Shown here in pieces: positions 16,939 to 24,753 of a DNA stretch of 64,000 nt (positions within the stretch are counted from its first letter, which is position 1; each line of letters starts with the position of its first letter). Origin of the DNA: Paenibacillus validus NBRC 15382 (GTDB taxonomy: Bacteria > Bacillota > Bacilli > Paenibacillales > NBRC-103111); contig NZ_BIMH01000026.1 in NCBI RefSeq assembly GCF_004000985.1, positions 1 to 64,000 of the forward strand. Reading direction: 5' to 3'. The position numbers were made by a program, and so were the translations under genes. The notes under the pieces are model-generated. The model ran no database searches, was not told the origin of the DNA, and worked only from the letters and a program-made list of their open reading frames with translations.

Positions 16939-17205
16939 ATGAACATGTTAAGCTTGCTGATAACGTTAATCATGGCTGTTGTCATTGGATCTATCGGGTC
17001 GGCGATTGCGCCGGGCGCGATGCCGGGAGGTATGCTTGGTTCGATGATCGCCGGATTCGTAGGCGCTTGGCTCGGTGCCCTGCTGCTCGGTTCGTGGGGG
17101 CCGGTTATCGGCGGATTCGCCGTTTTGCCTGCCATCATCGGCTCTGCATTGTTCGTGTTCTTGCTCGGGCTGCTTGCAAGAGGCTTCGGCAAACGCACGG
17201 CGTAA
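16939..17205 (+). CDS. GlsB/YeaQ/YmgE family stress membrane protein
   Basis: This ~88-aa protein has three membrane helices with Gly-rich motifs: LLITLIMAVVIGSIGSAI, then APGAMPGGMLGSMIAGFVGAWLG, then GFAVLPAIIGSALFVFLLGLL. It matches the transglycosylase-associated (GlsB/YeaQ) family of general-stress membrane proteins, whose molecular role is unknown. Start ATG 16939 or 16945 after AAAGGGAG; the upstream frame to 16753 is not family-like. A SigB-type promoter directly precedes it, and ytxH follows after 88 nt. Confidence 0.85.
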   Translation: MNMLSLLITLIMAVVIGSIGSAIAPGAMPGGMLGSMIAGFVGAWLGALLLGSWGPVIGGFAVLPAIIGSALFVFLLGLLARGFGKRTA

Positions 17206-17293
17206 CGGTTGTACAAACCCTGTAGCCCCGTAACCTGTAGGATTGATTCACACCGGAGATCGTGTGGATGACAAAGAGAAGGAGTGAGGAGAT

Positions 17294-17770
17294 ATGAGTA
17301 CGGTGAACACGGAGACAAGACGAAGCGGCATGCTGATAGGAACGGTAATGGCCGGTCTGGCCGGCGCAGCGATTGCGTTGTTAACGGCGCCGAAATCCGG
17401 ACGCGAGCTGCGCGGCGATCTGAAGGATCGTTTGCAGACGCTTCAGGCTAAAGGCGCAGACCTGGTGGGAACGTGTAAAGCGAAAGCTGTGGAAACGGCT
17501 CAGCTCGTGAAAGAGCAAAGCGGCATGCTTGCGGACAAAGCGCACACGGTTACCGACGACATGGCAGATAAAGCCCGCGCTGCGACCGATCGCGCGGAAA
17601 GCGCCGCCCATACGGCCGTTGACCGCGCCTCATCCGCAGCGGAGAAGAAGCTCGGACAAGCGTCCGACTTCACTCATCGAACGATTGATTCCGCAGGCGA
17701 TTCGTCGCAGCGCCTAGTCGACGGCGCCTCCTCTACGGCGCATCGACTGGCCGACAAATCGTCGCATTAA
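17294..17770 (+). CDS. YtxH-domain general stress protein with apolipoprotein/LEA-like repeats
   Basis: This 158-aa protein has an N-terminal membrane helix and the YtxH signature (GMLIGTVMAGLAGAAIALLTAPKSGRELRGDL). Its amphipathic Ala/Lys/Asp-rich tail has 11-mer-like periodicity (DKAHTVTDDMADKARAATDRAESAAHTAVDRASSAAEKK broken into short repeats), as in desiccation-stress LEA proteins. RBS GGAGTGAGGAG. It lies downstream of the SigB-type promoter of GlsB and a terminator follows, so the pair is likely one stress operon. Confidence 0.8.
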   Translation: MSTVNTETRRSGMLIGTVMAGLAGAAIALLTAPKSGRELRGDLKDRLQTLQAKGADLVGTCKAKAVETAQLVKEQSGMLADKAHTVTDDMADKARAATDRAESAAHTAVDRASSAAEKKLGQASDFTHRTIDSAGDSSQRLVDGASSTAHRLADKSSH

Positions 17771-17794
17771 TCCAAGCCCTGCGGCGCCCCCATC

Positions 17795-17830
17795 CAGCCT
17801 AAACCGTTGTTGCGGTTTAGGCTGGTTTTA
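17795..17830. terminator. Bidirectional terminator after ytxH
   Basis: CAGCCTAAACCG (17795-17806) and CGGTTTAGGCTG (17813-17824) form a perfect 12-bp stem with loop TTGTTG, followed by GTTTTAT. Confidence 0.85.
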
Positions 17831-17832
17831 TG

Positions 17833-18173
17833 TTACCCGTCCATCCACAAGGTACACATATTCATATGCCTGATATTCACGTTGATCGCACCTTACCAAC
17901 TCCGGGTTTCTGAAAGCAAAGGTATCCATTCCGGCTCCAAGGTCACATACTGCTTTACCTCTAGCCTGAGCGCTTCTTTAAGGCTCTCTTCCCCATACTG
18001 CGCACGACGACTAAGAAAGAGCGACGTAGGGATACATACTGCACCATGTACGCAAGGGCATCTTTACGACTCGGGTTCAACGATAGCTCGCTCAGGATCG
18101 ACGGCGGGCAGCGCCATCACCATTCCCTGACCAAAAGCGGTGTGATCTTCCTCCGTCGGAAGACGAGCGGCCA
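17833..18173 (-). pseudogene. Decayed gene with several frame breaks (~110 codons)
   Basis: On the minus strand ATG 18173 opens MAARLPTEEDHTAFGQG and runs to TAA after 36 codons. Coding-like sequence continues in other frames: RKDALAYMVQYVSLRRSF, then RRAQYGEESLKEALRLEV through EPEWIPLLSETRSW, then DQREYQAYEYVYLVDGRVT ending in TAA at the terminator. These pieces join into one plausible protein only with about three frameshifts. The family is not recognised. Sequencing error cannot be excluded. Confidence 0.4.
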
Positions 18174-18184
18174 TTAACTCATTG

Positions 18185-18216
18185 AAGATTAGAGGATTAG
18201 AAGATTAGAAGATTAG
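18185..18216 (+). repeat. Four tandem 8-bp repeats
   Basis: Units AAGATTAG, AGGATTAG, AAGATTAG, AAGATTAG. A simple-sequence repeat upstream of the decayed gene, with potential for slipped-strand variation. Confidence 0.85.
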
Positions 18217-18225
18217 CGGAACACC

Positions 18226-18256
18226 AAAAAGCCGGGAACAGCTTGTCCCCGGCGTC
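18226..18256 (-). terminator. Terminator of the 106-aa gene
   Basis: On the minus strand GCCGGGGACA-AGC-TGTTCCCGGC followed by TTTTT. Confidence 0.75.
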
Positions 18257-18310
18257 ACCTGCTTATGCACTGCCTTCCGCGCTGCGCATGCCGTCTGCGC
18301 TTTGTCCGCT

Positions 18311-18631
18311 CTATACCCGCTCCAACCGGATGATCCAGCTCTCCTCGGTCAGCTCATCCTGCTGCAAGCATACGTTTACGGGAATGCGCTCCTTCTCCGG
18401 CTTGACGAAATAACCGTTCTCCAAGTAGTAGCCGCGCTCCTTGGCCACCGCCAGCAGCATGCAGAACTTCTCCGCCGCACGAACGGCTTCATCCTGATTC
18501 GGGAACGCTTCCAATAGGCTGCCGAAGCCAAGCGGGTTGCTGGAAGCCTGAATCGACAAAATGTACGAACCTTCCTCTTCCCGGACCATGACTTCACTGC
18601 CGTCACACTTTATACGATGTTTAACTGCCAT
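18311..18631 (-). CDS. Unrecognised 106-aa protein, SigB-type promoter
   Basis: The protein starts MAVKHRIKCDGSEVMVREEEG, with a central segment LGFGSLLEAFPNQDEAVRAAEKFCMLLAVAKERGYYLENGYFV and ends SWIIRLERV. It is soluble, acidic-basic mixed, without signal or membrane helix. I do not recognise the family. ATG 18631 follows AAGGCGGTGG; a GTG 9 nt upstream is an alternative. A perfect SigB-type promoter lies 43-68 bp upstream and the gene sits directly downstream of sigB, so it is probably part of the general stress regulon. Confidence 0.75.
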   Translation of the reverse strand: MAVKHRIKCDGSEVMVREEEGSYILSIQASSNPLGFGSLLEAFPNQDEAVRAAEKFCMLLAVAKERGYYLENGYFVKPEKERIPVNVCLQQDELTEESWIIRLERV

Positions 18632-18673
18632 GAGAACCACCGCCTTCTCGTAAGTTTGGGTGCTTGTCTATCA

Positions 18674-18699
18674 TTACCCGCTCTTTGCCGCGCTGAAAC
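18674..18699 (-). promoter_or_regulatory. SigB-type promoter of the 106-aa gene
   Basis: On the minus strand GTTTCA (18694-18699), N14, GGGTAA (18674-18679). Confidence 0.75.
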
Positions 18700-18748
18700 A
18701 TGCCCCTTCTCTCGCTTCACGCAAAAACGCGCCCCACCCGGGACGCGT

Positions 18749-19558
18749 TTACGATCCGACGTCGCGATTGCCGCCGGTTTCTTGAAAGTAAGCCTTCAAC
18801 TTATCGAGCGCACGCTTTTGTATACGCGACACACTCATTTGCGAGACGCCGAGCTGTTCGGCGATTCGCCGCTGCGACTGCCCTTCGGTATAAGCGAGAT
18901 GAAGCACCTTCTGCTCTTCCGGCTTCAAATGTACAAGCGCATCCTGCAGCGTAAGCCGATTCTCCACCCTCTGATACGCATCGCTGGGACAGCCGATCAC
19001 ATCGCCGATCGTCGATCCGTTATCGTCCGATGACAGCGGCGTATCCAGCGAAACGTAATGGTAATAATCGCGTCCCGCCAAAATCTCGATCGTCGCCTCG
19101 ACGGACAAGTCCATCGCTTCGGCGATCTCCTCCACGTTCGGGGAACGTTCCAAACGAACGGTCAGCTGATCGACCACCTGCTGGATTTGATTCCCCTTTT
19201 CCTTAATCCGCCTGGGCACCTGAACATACCAGGATTTATCGCGCAAGTAATTTTTCATATGCCCGATCACGCTTTTCATCATATAAGCTTCGAACTGCAC
19301 GCCAAGCGTCAAGTCGAATTGCTTCAACAACCGAAGCACCGACATTTGCCCGACTTGGTACAAGTCCTCGAACAGGTCCGGACGGTTACGCGACATTTTA
19401 CCCGCAGCCATCTTCACCATCGGCTCGTACTGACGCAGCAGCACCGTTGCCGTTTCATTACAGCCCGTCTCCTGATATCGAACGATTAATGCCTCATTCG
19501 CGATGGAAGGAGTTTCATCCGTGGTTCCGGGCACCGTTCGTTCCGAATTGATTTTCAT
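18749..19558 (-). CDS. sigB: RNA polymerase sigma factor SigB
   Basis: This 269-aa SigB/SigF/SigG-group sigma factor has regions 2-4: DLFEDLYQVGQMSVLRLLKQFD (2.1-2.2), FEAYMMKSVIGHMKNYLRDKSWYVQVPRRIKE (2.4-3.0), SPNVEEIAEAMDLS (3) and EGQSQRRIAEQLGVSQMSVSRIQKRALDKLK (4). Its start codon overlaps the rsbW stop (ATGA), giving the classical rsbV-rsbW-sigB order. That context and the surrounding SigB-type promoters assign it to the general stress response rather than to sporulation (SigF has spoIIAA/AB partners in a similar order, so this is a strong inference rather than proof). Confidence 0.85.
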   Translation of the reverse strand: MKINSERTVPGTTDETPSIANEALIVRYQETGCNETATVLLRQYEPMVKMAAGKMSRNRPDLFEDLYQVGQMSVLRLLKQFDLTLGVQFEAYMMKSVIGHMKNYLRDKSWYVQVPRRIKEKGNQIQQVVDQLTVRLERSPNVEEIAEAMDLSVEATIEILAGRDYYHYVSLDTPLSSDDNGSTIGDVIGCPSDAYQRVENRLTLQDALVHLKPEEQKVLHLAYTEGQSQRRIAEQLGVSQMSVSRIQKRALDKLKAYFQETGGNRDVGS

Positions 19559-20004
19559 ACCATTTCCTCGCTTCGGATGAGGCGTTTGGTCAAAGTCACT
19601 TCCGTGCCTGCGCCTGTACGCACCTCAACATCGTCCATGAGCGCCTGCATCAAATATATACCGAGCCCGCCGACATTGATTTCATGGAGCGTCTTCTCAT
19701 GCAGCGATTCGGCGCGCTGCGCTTTCGCCTCGTAATCGAAGCTCGGTCCTTCATCCTTCACCGTAATGCGCAGCCCGTCGTTCAGCCGCTCGAAGCGCAC
19801 GTTCATCTTCCCGGGCCGACCCGGTTCGTAGGCGTGCACCACCGCATTATTGCAAGCCTCGGCGACCGCCACTTTCATATCTTCAATTTCTTCATACGAG
19901 AAACCGAGCTTGGAGCTGATGCCGTAAAGCGTCAGACGGACCAAGTCGATGTACTCCGGCTCGGCAGGGACAGTTAGACACACGGCGTGAGTTTCGGAAT
20001 TCAT
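19555..20004 (-). CDS. rsbW: Anti-sigma B factor and serine kinase RsbW
   Basis: This 149-aa GHKL-fold kinase binds SigB and phosphorylates RsbV. The ATP-binding boxes are intact: N-box AEACNNAVVHAY (Glu and Asn at the catalytic positions), DEGPSFDYE (DxG) and VGGLGIYLMQALMDDV. Length is standard. It lies 20 nt after rsbV and overlaps sigB by 4 nt. A paralogue with degraded boxes is at 27.1 kb. Confidence 0.9.
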   Translation of the reverse strand: MNSETHAVCLTVPAEPEYIDLVRLTLYGISSKLGFSYEEIEDMKVAVAEACNNAVVHAYEPGRPGKMNVRFERLNDGLRITVKDEGPSFDYEAKAQRAESLHEKTLHEINVGGLGIYLMQALMDDVEVRTGAGTEVTLTKRLIRSEEMV

Positions 20005-20024
20005 AAGCTCTCTTCGATCCTTTC

Positions 20025-20384
20025 TTATCCGTTAATGATGCGGGCCTCAGACGAATCTGCCGGCGACTTCGGTTGCAGAAACGAAGTAATGCCCGTCAGA
20101 TCGAAGAGTCTCCTGATTTTCAGCGGAATCTCTTGTACTGTAAAAGAAGCCTTCAAGACGTCCCTTGCTTTTAATACCGATACAATCACACCGATCCCCG
20201 TGCTGTCAATATATTGAAGCTGCCTTAAGTTCAAGACGAGGCCACGCCCGGTGTCCGCTACAAGCGGATCCAGCACGCAGCGCAGTTCCGACACCTTGGA
20301 CAGATCGAGTTCGCCTTGAAGATATACAATGTTCTCCAGTTCCGTTTTTTTCGTTTGGACTAGAAAGCTGTTCGGTTTATCCAT
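20025..20384 (-). CDS. rsbV: Anti-sigma factor antagonist RsbV
   Basis: This 119-aa STAS-domain protein releases SigB by binding RsbW when unphosphorylated. The phosphoacceptor motif YIDSTGIGVIVSVLK is present. ATG 20384 follows AAGGAGG by 8 nt; the upstream extension to 20432 is not needed. It is the first gene of rsbV-rsbW-sigB and has a SigB-type promoter. Confidence 0.9.
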   Translation of the reverse strand: MDKPNSFLVQTKKTELENIVYLQGELDLSKVSELRCVLDPLVADTGRGLVLNLRQLQYIDSTGIGVIVSVLKARDVLKASFTVQEIPLKIRRLFDLTGITSFLQPKSPADSSEARIING

Positions 20385-20456
20385 ATGAAAATCCTCCTTG
20401 GCCGCTGCTTGTCTTGAAGCTTCTGCAAGCAAGCCGTATCGGCTGCTAGAAACTAA

Positions 20457-20482
20457 TTAACCGGAAACCTTCCTTTTGAAAC
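20457..20482 (-). promoter_or_regulatory. SigB-type autoregulatory promoter of rsbV-rsbW-sigB
   Basis: On the minus strand GTTTCA (20477-20482), N14, GGTTAA (20457-20462), about 73 bp upstream of rsbV. Confidence 0.7.
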
Positions 20483-20498
20483 ACCGACTCCACAAACT

Positions 20499-20993
20499 TT
20501 ATCGGTTGGGGACCGCGGCGGAGACGGCTGTCCGATGTGTTTCGCCAGGTCGGGCGGATTCCGCTTTCTTCCTTTCGCGCCACTTCTGCCACAGCTCGAT
20601 CACTATCGGCACCGTCTGCAGCACATGTTGAGCCGTTTCCCCTGCCGTCTTCGGATCTTTCGGTACGCTGTTCCGAATCGTTCCCGCCACCGCGGTGGAC
20701 GCTTGCTTGACCGAAGAAGTAACTTCCTGGACGGCGTCGCCGATATTTTTGACCGAATCCACGACCGAATCGATCGAGTGCAGCTTGTTGCGAACGTCCA
20801 CCGATACTTCGTTCGTGTGCCGCAGCAGCTCAACCGCTTCCGTGCTGATGCCGTTCATTTGCTCCTGCATTTCACGAATAACCATGTTCGTCTGACCGAG
20901 CAGGTCCGACACCGAGCGCAGCGTTTGAATAAGAAAAACGACTAAAGCCGCGAATGCGATGGCCACGACGGCCACACTAATTTCAATAATCAT
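20499..20993 (-). CDS. DUF948 (YtxG-like) general stress membrane protein
   Basis: This 164-aa protein has one N-terminal membrane helix (IIEISVAVVAIAFAALVVFLIQTL), followed by a coiled-coil region with methyl-accepting-like heptads (LLGQTNMVIREMQEQMNGIS ... VDVRNKLHSIDSVVDSVKNI). This is the DUF948/YtxG architecture; YtxG and YtxH are co-transcribed SigB targets in Bacillus, while here they are 3 kb apart. ATG 20993 is placed by GGAGGG 7 nt upstream. A SigB-type promoter precedes it, divergent from that of dps. Confidence 0.8.
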   Translation of the reverse strand: MIIEISVAVVAIAFAALVVFLIQTLRSVSDLLGQTNMVIREMQEQMNGISTEAVELLRHTNEVSVDVRNKLHSIDSVVDSVKNIGDAVQEVTSSVKQASTAVAGTIRNSVPKDPKTAGETAQHVLQTVPIVIELWQKWRERKKAESARPGETHRTAVSAAVPNR

Positions 20994-21032
20994 CCTGCAT
21001 CCCTCCATATTCATGGTTCGATTGGGTATTTT

Positions 21033-21058
21033 TTAACCGCTCGGGACAAGCTTGAAAC
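21033..21058 (-). promoter_or_regulatory. SigB-type promoter of the DUF948 gene
   Basis: On the minus strand GTTTCA (21053-21058), N14, GGTTAA (21033-21038), 40 bp upstream of the start codon. Confidence 0.7.
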
Positions 21059-21083
21059 GCACAGTCGGATCAGGATCAAATTT

Positions 21084-21109
21084 GTTTCAATCGGCTATCC
21101 TATGGGTAA
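21084..21109 (+). promoter_or_regulatory. SigB-type promoter of dps
   Basis: GTTTCA (21084-21089), N14, GGGTAA (21104-21109). Its -35 element is 25 bp from that of the divergent DUF948 promoter. Confidence 0.75.
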
Positions 21110-21224
21110 GGAAAGACAAGCAGGCGGACAAGCGACGACCTGTTATTCCCGGACAGTTCGGGTGAGCCTCAAACCGCGCGGGCTGTCCAACCCTAAATAA
21201 CAAGGATTCGGGAGGTAATAGACA

Positions 21225-21710
21225 ATGGCTAAAGTAATGGAAAAGGAAACCGTTAAGGAAACCACAGGGACAACGGGTAACGACCTGCTGGCTTTACTGA
21301 ATCAACAGGTTGCGAATTGGGCCGTCTTACACATAAAGCTGCATCAACATCATTGGTTCGTGAAAGGACCTCACTTTTTCGATTTGCATGCCAAATTCGA
21401 AGAACTCTATAATGAAGCCGGCCAGACGATGGACGAACTGGCGGAACGCATTCTTGCTCTGCAGGGATCTCCGGTATCCACGACCAAGGAAATCTCCGCA
21501 GCGGCGACAGTGAAAGAACACGCGCCTCTGAAATCGGCGGATGAGATGGTGAAGAGCGTACGCGACGACTTCAAGCAGCTGATCAATGAGATCGGACAAG
21601 CGATGGAGGTCGCCGAGAAGCAGAAGGACGACGGCACGCACGATATGCTGATCGGCATTCGTACGACATTGGAGAAGCATGTGTGGATGCTGGACGCCTA
21701 TATAAAGTAA
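21225..21710 (+). CDS. dps: Dps-family DNA-protecting ferritin-like protein
   Basis: This 161-aa protein has the Dps ferroxidase ligands in LHIKLHQHHWFVKGPHFFDLHAKFEELY and the helix DELAERILALQGSP; the dodecamer stores iron using H2O2 and protects DNA. RBS GGGAGGTAATAG, ATG 21225. In Bacillus dps is a SigB target, consistent with the promoter here. A small CCGCCA-CAA-TGGCGG hairpin follows at 21721-21735. Confidence 0.9.
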   Translation: MAKVMEKETVKETTGTTGNDLLALLNQQVANWAVLHIKLHQHHWFVKGPHFFDLHAKFEELYNEAGQTMDELAERILALQGSPVSTTKEISAAATVKEHAPLKSADEMVKSVRDDFKQLINEIGQAMEVAEKQKDDGTHDMLIGIRTTLEKHVWMLDAYIK

Positions 21711-21822
21711 GATCGGCAACCGCCACAATGGCGGACTGTCGAAAGGGTTTACCCCCTGGTCAGTCTGTTTTCCAATGCAGGCGATAACTTATCAAATTTG
21801 GGTAAAAATTACAGATTTTATA

Positions 21823-21851
21823 TTGCCGATGGTCAGTTTTTGTGTTAGAAT
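21823..21851 (+). promoter_or_regulatory. nup operon (or leader RNA) promoter
   Basis: TTGCCG (21823-21828), 17-bp spacer, TAGAAT (21846-21851). The transcript would start near 21858, 38 nt before a terminator hairpin. Confidence 0.6.
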
Positions 21852-21894
21852 TTCCGCAAGGAACGCAGTCAGATCAGCATCATCACGCTATACG

Positions 21895-21942
21895 AACCCA
21901 GGAAACCGATAAGAGCAAGTCCGGTTTTCCTGGGTTTTTTTA
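21895..21942 (+). terminator. Terminator/attenuator in the nupN leader
   Basis: AACCCAGGAAAACC-type arms: ACCCAGGAAACCG and CGGTTTTCCTGGGT, followed by TTTTTT. It lies between the promoter at 21823 and nupN, 190 nt upstream of its start, so it either attenuates nup transcription or ends an ~85-nt small RNA. No known riboswitch class is recognisable in the short leader. Confidence 0.7.
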
Positions 21943-22135
21943 GTAAATGACGCCAACCTGCTTGCGTTACCGACCGCACCGAAACCGGCTGCCGTTACAA
22001 AACATCTTCCCCGCCGAACACGGGCCGCAAACCGTTAAAGGGAAGCTGGCATTATTTGTGATAAGGAAAGCCGGGATGGTTATACTAGCCTTATGGAAAG
22101 GCAAGGTCCACCATTTGAAGGAGGGGTCTATCAGA

Positions 22136-23191
22136 ATGAAGAAGCGGCTTTCACTTAGTTTGATCGTCTTGTTGACGTTTGTCCTTGCCATGACAGGCTG
22201 CGGCAGTAAAAATCCTGCACAAACCGAAACCGGAGGAACCACGACCGGAGGAACGACAGCGGGCGCGGAGAAACCCGGATCCAAACTGAACATCGGGATG
22301 GTGACCGACGTTGGCGGCGTAAACGACAACTCGTTTAACCAAAGCGCATGGGAAGCTCTTCAGAAGCTGAACAAAGAAACGGGAGTCAACGTTAAATATT
22401 TGCAAAGTAAAAACGACTCTGAATTTGTGCCGAACCTGAACCAACTGGTGAAAAACAACTATAACCTGACTTGGGGGATCGGTTTTATTATCGGCGATTC
22501 GCTGAAAACCGTTGCTCAGCAAAACCCGGAAGCAAAGCTGGCTATCATTGATAACGTAGTTGAAGCGCCTAATGTCGTTTCCGTTACGTTCGCCGAGCAT
22601 GAAGGCTCTTATTTGACAGGCGTTGTGGCAGGCTTGATGACGAAGTCGAACAAAATCGGCTTTGTCGGCGGGATGGACATTCCCGTCATTAAACGTTTCG
22701 AGGCCGGGTTTGTAGCCGGCGTTAAAGCGGTAAATCCGAACGCTAAAGTAACTATCAACTACACAGGCGCATTCGACAAGCCCGACCTGGGTAAGGCGGC
22801 TGCCTCTACCATTTACAACGACGGCGCGGACATCGTCTTCCATGCGGCCGGGGCAACCGGCGACGGCGTGTTCAACGAGGCGAAAGACCGTGTGAAGAAC
22901 GGTAAAAAGGTGTGGGTAATCGGCGTAGATAAAGACCAATCGCTTACGTTCGGCGACGATGTGACGTTGACGTCCATGATGAAACGGGTCGATACGGCGG
23001 TTTATAATATCTCCAATGACCTGATTAACGGAAAATTCGAAGGCGGCAAAACGATCGTACTCGGTCTGAAGGACAACGGTGTGGGCCTCCCGGAAACGTC
23101 CAAAAAGAACGTCCCTGAAGATGTGCTGAAGAAAGTAGACGAGTACAAAGACAAAATCGTCAAAGGCGATATTCAGGTTCCGGATAAATGA
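22136..23191 (+). CDS. nupN: BMP/PnrA-type nucleoside-binding lipoprotein (NupN-like)
   Basis: This 351-aa lipoprotein has a signal peptide with lipobox LAMTGC (Cys ~22), a Gly/Thr-rich linker, then a Bmp/Med domain: KLNIGMVTDVGGVNDNSFNQSAWEAL and KIGFVGGMDIPVIKRFEAGFVAGVKAVNP are diagnostic. ATG 22136 follows GAAGGAGGGG. Its stop overlaps the start of the ATPase gene (ATGA), as in B. subtilis nupNOPQ (yufNOPQ), a guanosine importer. The specificity here is inferred from family. Confidence 0.85.
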   Translation: MKKRLSLSLIVLLTFVLAMTGCGSKNPAQTETGGTTTGGTTAGAEKPGSKLNIGMVTDVGGVNDNSFNQSAWEALQKLNKETGVNVKYLQSKNDSEFVPNLNQLVKNNYNLTWGIGFIIGDSLKTVAQQNPEAKLAIIDNVVEAPNVVSVTFAEHEGSYLTGVVAGLMTKSNKIGFVGGMDIPVIKRFEAGFVAGVKAVNPNAKVTINYTGAFDKPDLGKAAASTIYNDGADIVFHAAGATGDGVFNEAKDRVKNGKKVWVIGVDKDQSLTFGDDVTLTSMMKRVDTAVYNISNDLINGKFEGGKTIVLGLKDNGVGLPETSKKNVPEDVLKKVDEYKDKIVKGDIQVPDK

Positions 23192-24753
23192 GCAGCGGAG
23201 CGACCAAAGTAGAGATGCGCGGCATCACGAAACGGTTTCCGGGACTTGTTGCCAATGACGGCATCAACCTGACGCTGAAGGAGGGCGAGATTCTCGCCCT
23301 TCTCGGTGAGAACGGCGCGGGCAAATCTACGCTGATGAATATTTTGTTCGGTTTATACCAGCCGGATGAGGGCGAAATCCTCATTGGCGGCAAACCGACC
23401 GCTATCCAGGGCCCGAAGACGGCAATCCGTCTCGGGCTCGGTATGGTTCATCAGCACTTTAAGCTCGTGCAACCGTTTACCGTGACGGAGAATATCATTC
23501 TCGGTCTGGAGCCGAAGCAGCGGTTGTCCATCCATTACCGGAAGGCGGAACAGCAGGTGGCCGAGCTGTCCGACCGTTACGGACTTCGCGTAGACCCTAA
23601 AGCCAAAATTCAAGACATCTCGGTCGGTATGCAGCAGCGTGTGGAAATTTTGAAGACGCTGTATCGCGGCGCCGACATTCTGATCTTTGACGAGCCGACG
23701 GCGGTGCTGACCCCGCAGGAAATTCAGGAATTGATCGAAATTATGCGCAAGCTCGTCGCCGAAGGCAAGTCGATTATTTTGATTACGCATAAGCTGAAAG
23801 AAATTATGGCCATCGCCGACCGGGTCACGGTCATTCGCAGGGGGAAAGTCATCGATTCGCTGAACGTCAGCGAGACGAATCCGGATGAGCTGGCCGCCAA
23901 GATGGTCGGTCGGCAAGTCTCGTTCAAGCGGGATAAGAAGCCCGCGAGTCCGGGTCAGCCGGTGCTGATCGTAGATAAGATCGTCGCCCATGCGGCCAGC
24001 GGCGCCCGCGTATTGGATGAGGTGTCGCTGGCCGTGCGCAGCGGCGAAATCCTCGGCATTGCCGGCGTCGACGGCAACGGGCAGAGCGAGCTGGTTGAAG
24101 CCGTCGCCGGGCTGCGCCGCATCGACAGCGGCCGCATCTCGCTGGCCGGGCGGGACATTACGAACCGACCGCCGAGGACCATCTCCGAAAGCGGCCTCGG
24201 ACACATTCCGGAAGACCGTCATAAGCACGGACTCGTGCTTGATTTTACAATGAGCGAAAATATGGTGCTGAAAACGTACTATACGTCCGCCTACAACAAG
24301 AACGGCTTCCTGGACTACGCGGCTATCGAGAAGCAGGCGAAACGGCTCACGGAGGAATTCGACGTACGCATGTCCGGGCTCGATAGCGAGGCCCGTTCCT
24401 TGTCCGGCGGCAACCAGCAAAAGGCAATTATCGCTCGCGAAATCGACCAAAACCCCGAGTTGCTGATCGCCGCCCAGCCAACCCGCGGCCTCGATGTCGG
24501 CGCCATCGAGTTTATTCATAAGCGCCTGATCGAGCAGCGGGATAAAGGGAAAGCGGTGCTGCTGTTATCCCATGAGCTCGATGAAATTTTACAATTGTCC
24601 GACCGGATCGTCGTCATCTGCGGCGGGAAAATTATCGGGGAAGCCGATCCTGCCCGCACAAGCGACCGCGAGCTCGGGCTGATGATGGCAGGCTCCGGCC
24701 AAACCGGCAAAACCGGCAGCGAGCCAGAATCCGGAGGTGACACGCATGTCTAA
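23188..24753 (+). CDS. nupO: Nucleoside ABC importer ATPase with two ATPase domains (NupO-like)
   Basis: This 521-aa protein has two ABC domains, as sugar/nucleoside CUT2 ATPases do. The first has Walker A GENGAGKST, signature ISVGMQQRVEILK and Walker B ILIFDEPTAVLTP. The second, starting near residue 265, has a divergent Walker A (GVDGNGQSEL) but an LSGGNQQK signature and IAAQPTRGLDVGA. Only one site is therefore likely fully active. The start overlaps nupN by 4 nt and the end overlaps nupP by 8 nt. Confidence 0.9.
   Translation: MSSGATKVEMRGITKRFPGLVANDGINLTLKEGEILALLGENGAGKSTLMNILFGLYQPDEGEILIGGKPTAIQGPKTAIRLGLGMVHQHFKLVQPFTVTENIILGLEPKQRLSIHYRKAEQQVAELSDRYGLRVDPKAKIQDISVGMQQRVEILKTLYRGADILIFDEPTAVLTPQEIQELIEIMRKLVAEGKSIILITHKLKEIMAIADRVTVIRRGKVIDSLNVSETNPDELAAKMVGRQVSFKRDKKPASPGQPVLIVDKIVAHAASGARVLDEVSLAVRSGEILGIAGVDGNGQSELVEAVAGLRRIDSGRISLAGRDITNRPPRTISESGLGHIPEDRHKHGLVLDFTMSENMVLKTYYTSAYNKNGFLDYAAIEKQAKRLTEEFDVRMSGLDSEARSLSGGNQQKAIIAREIDQNPELLIAAQPTRGLDVGAIEFIHKRLIEQRDKGKAVLLLSHELDEILQLSDRIVVICGGKIIGEADPARTSDRELGLMMAGSGQTGKTGSEPESGGDTHV

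Noticed and set aside
18185-18216. CRISPR-like repeat
   Set aside because: Only four contiguous 8-bp units without spacers; a simple-sequence repeat.
21858-21942. PreQ1 or purine riboswitch in the nupN leader
   Set aside because: No CTCGTATA...GGAC purine core and no preQ1 AGAGG...CCTCT loop pattern; only promoter and terminator are visible.
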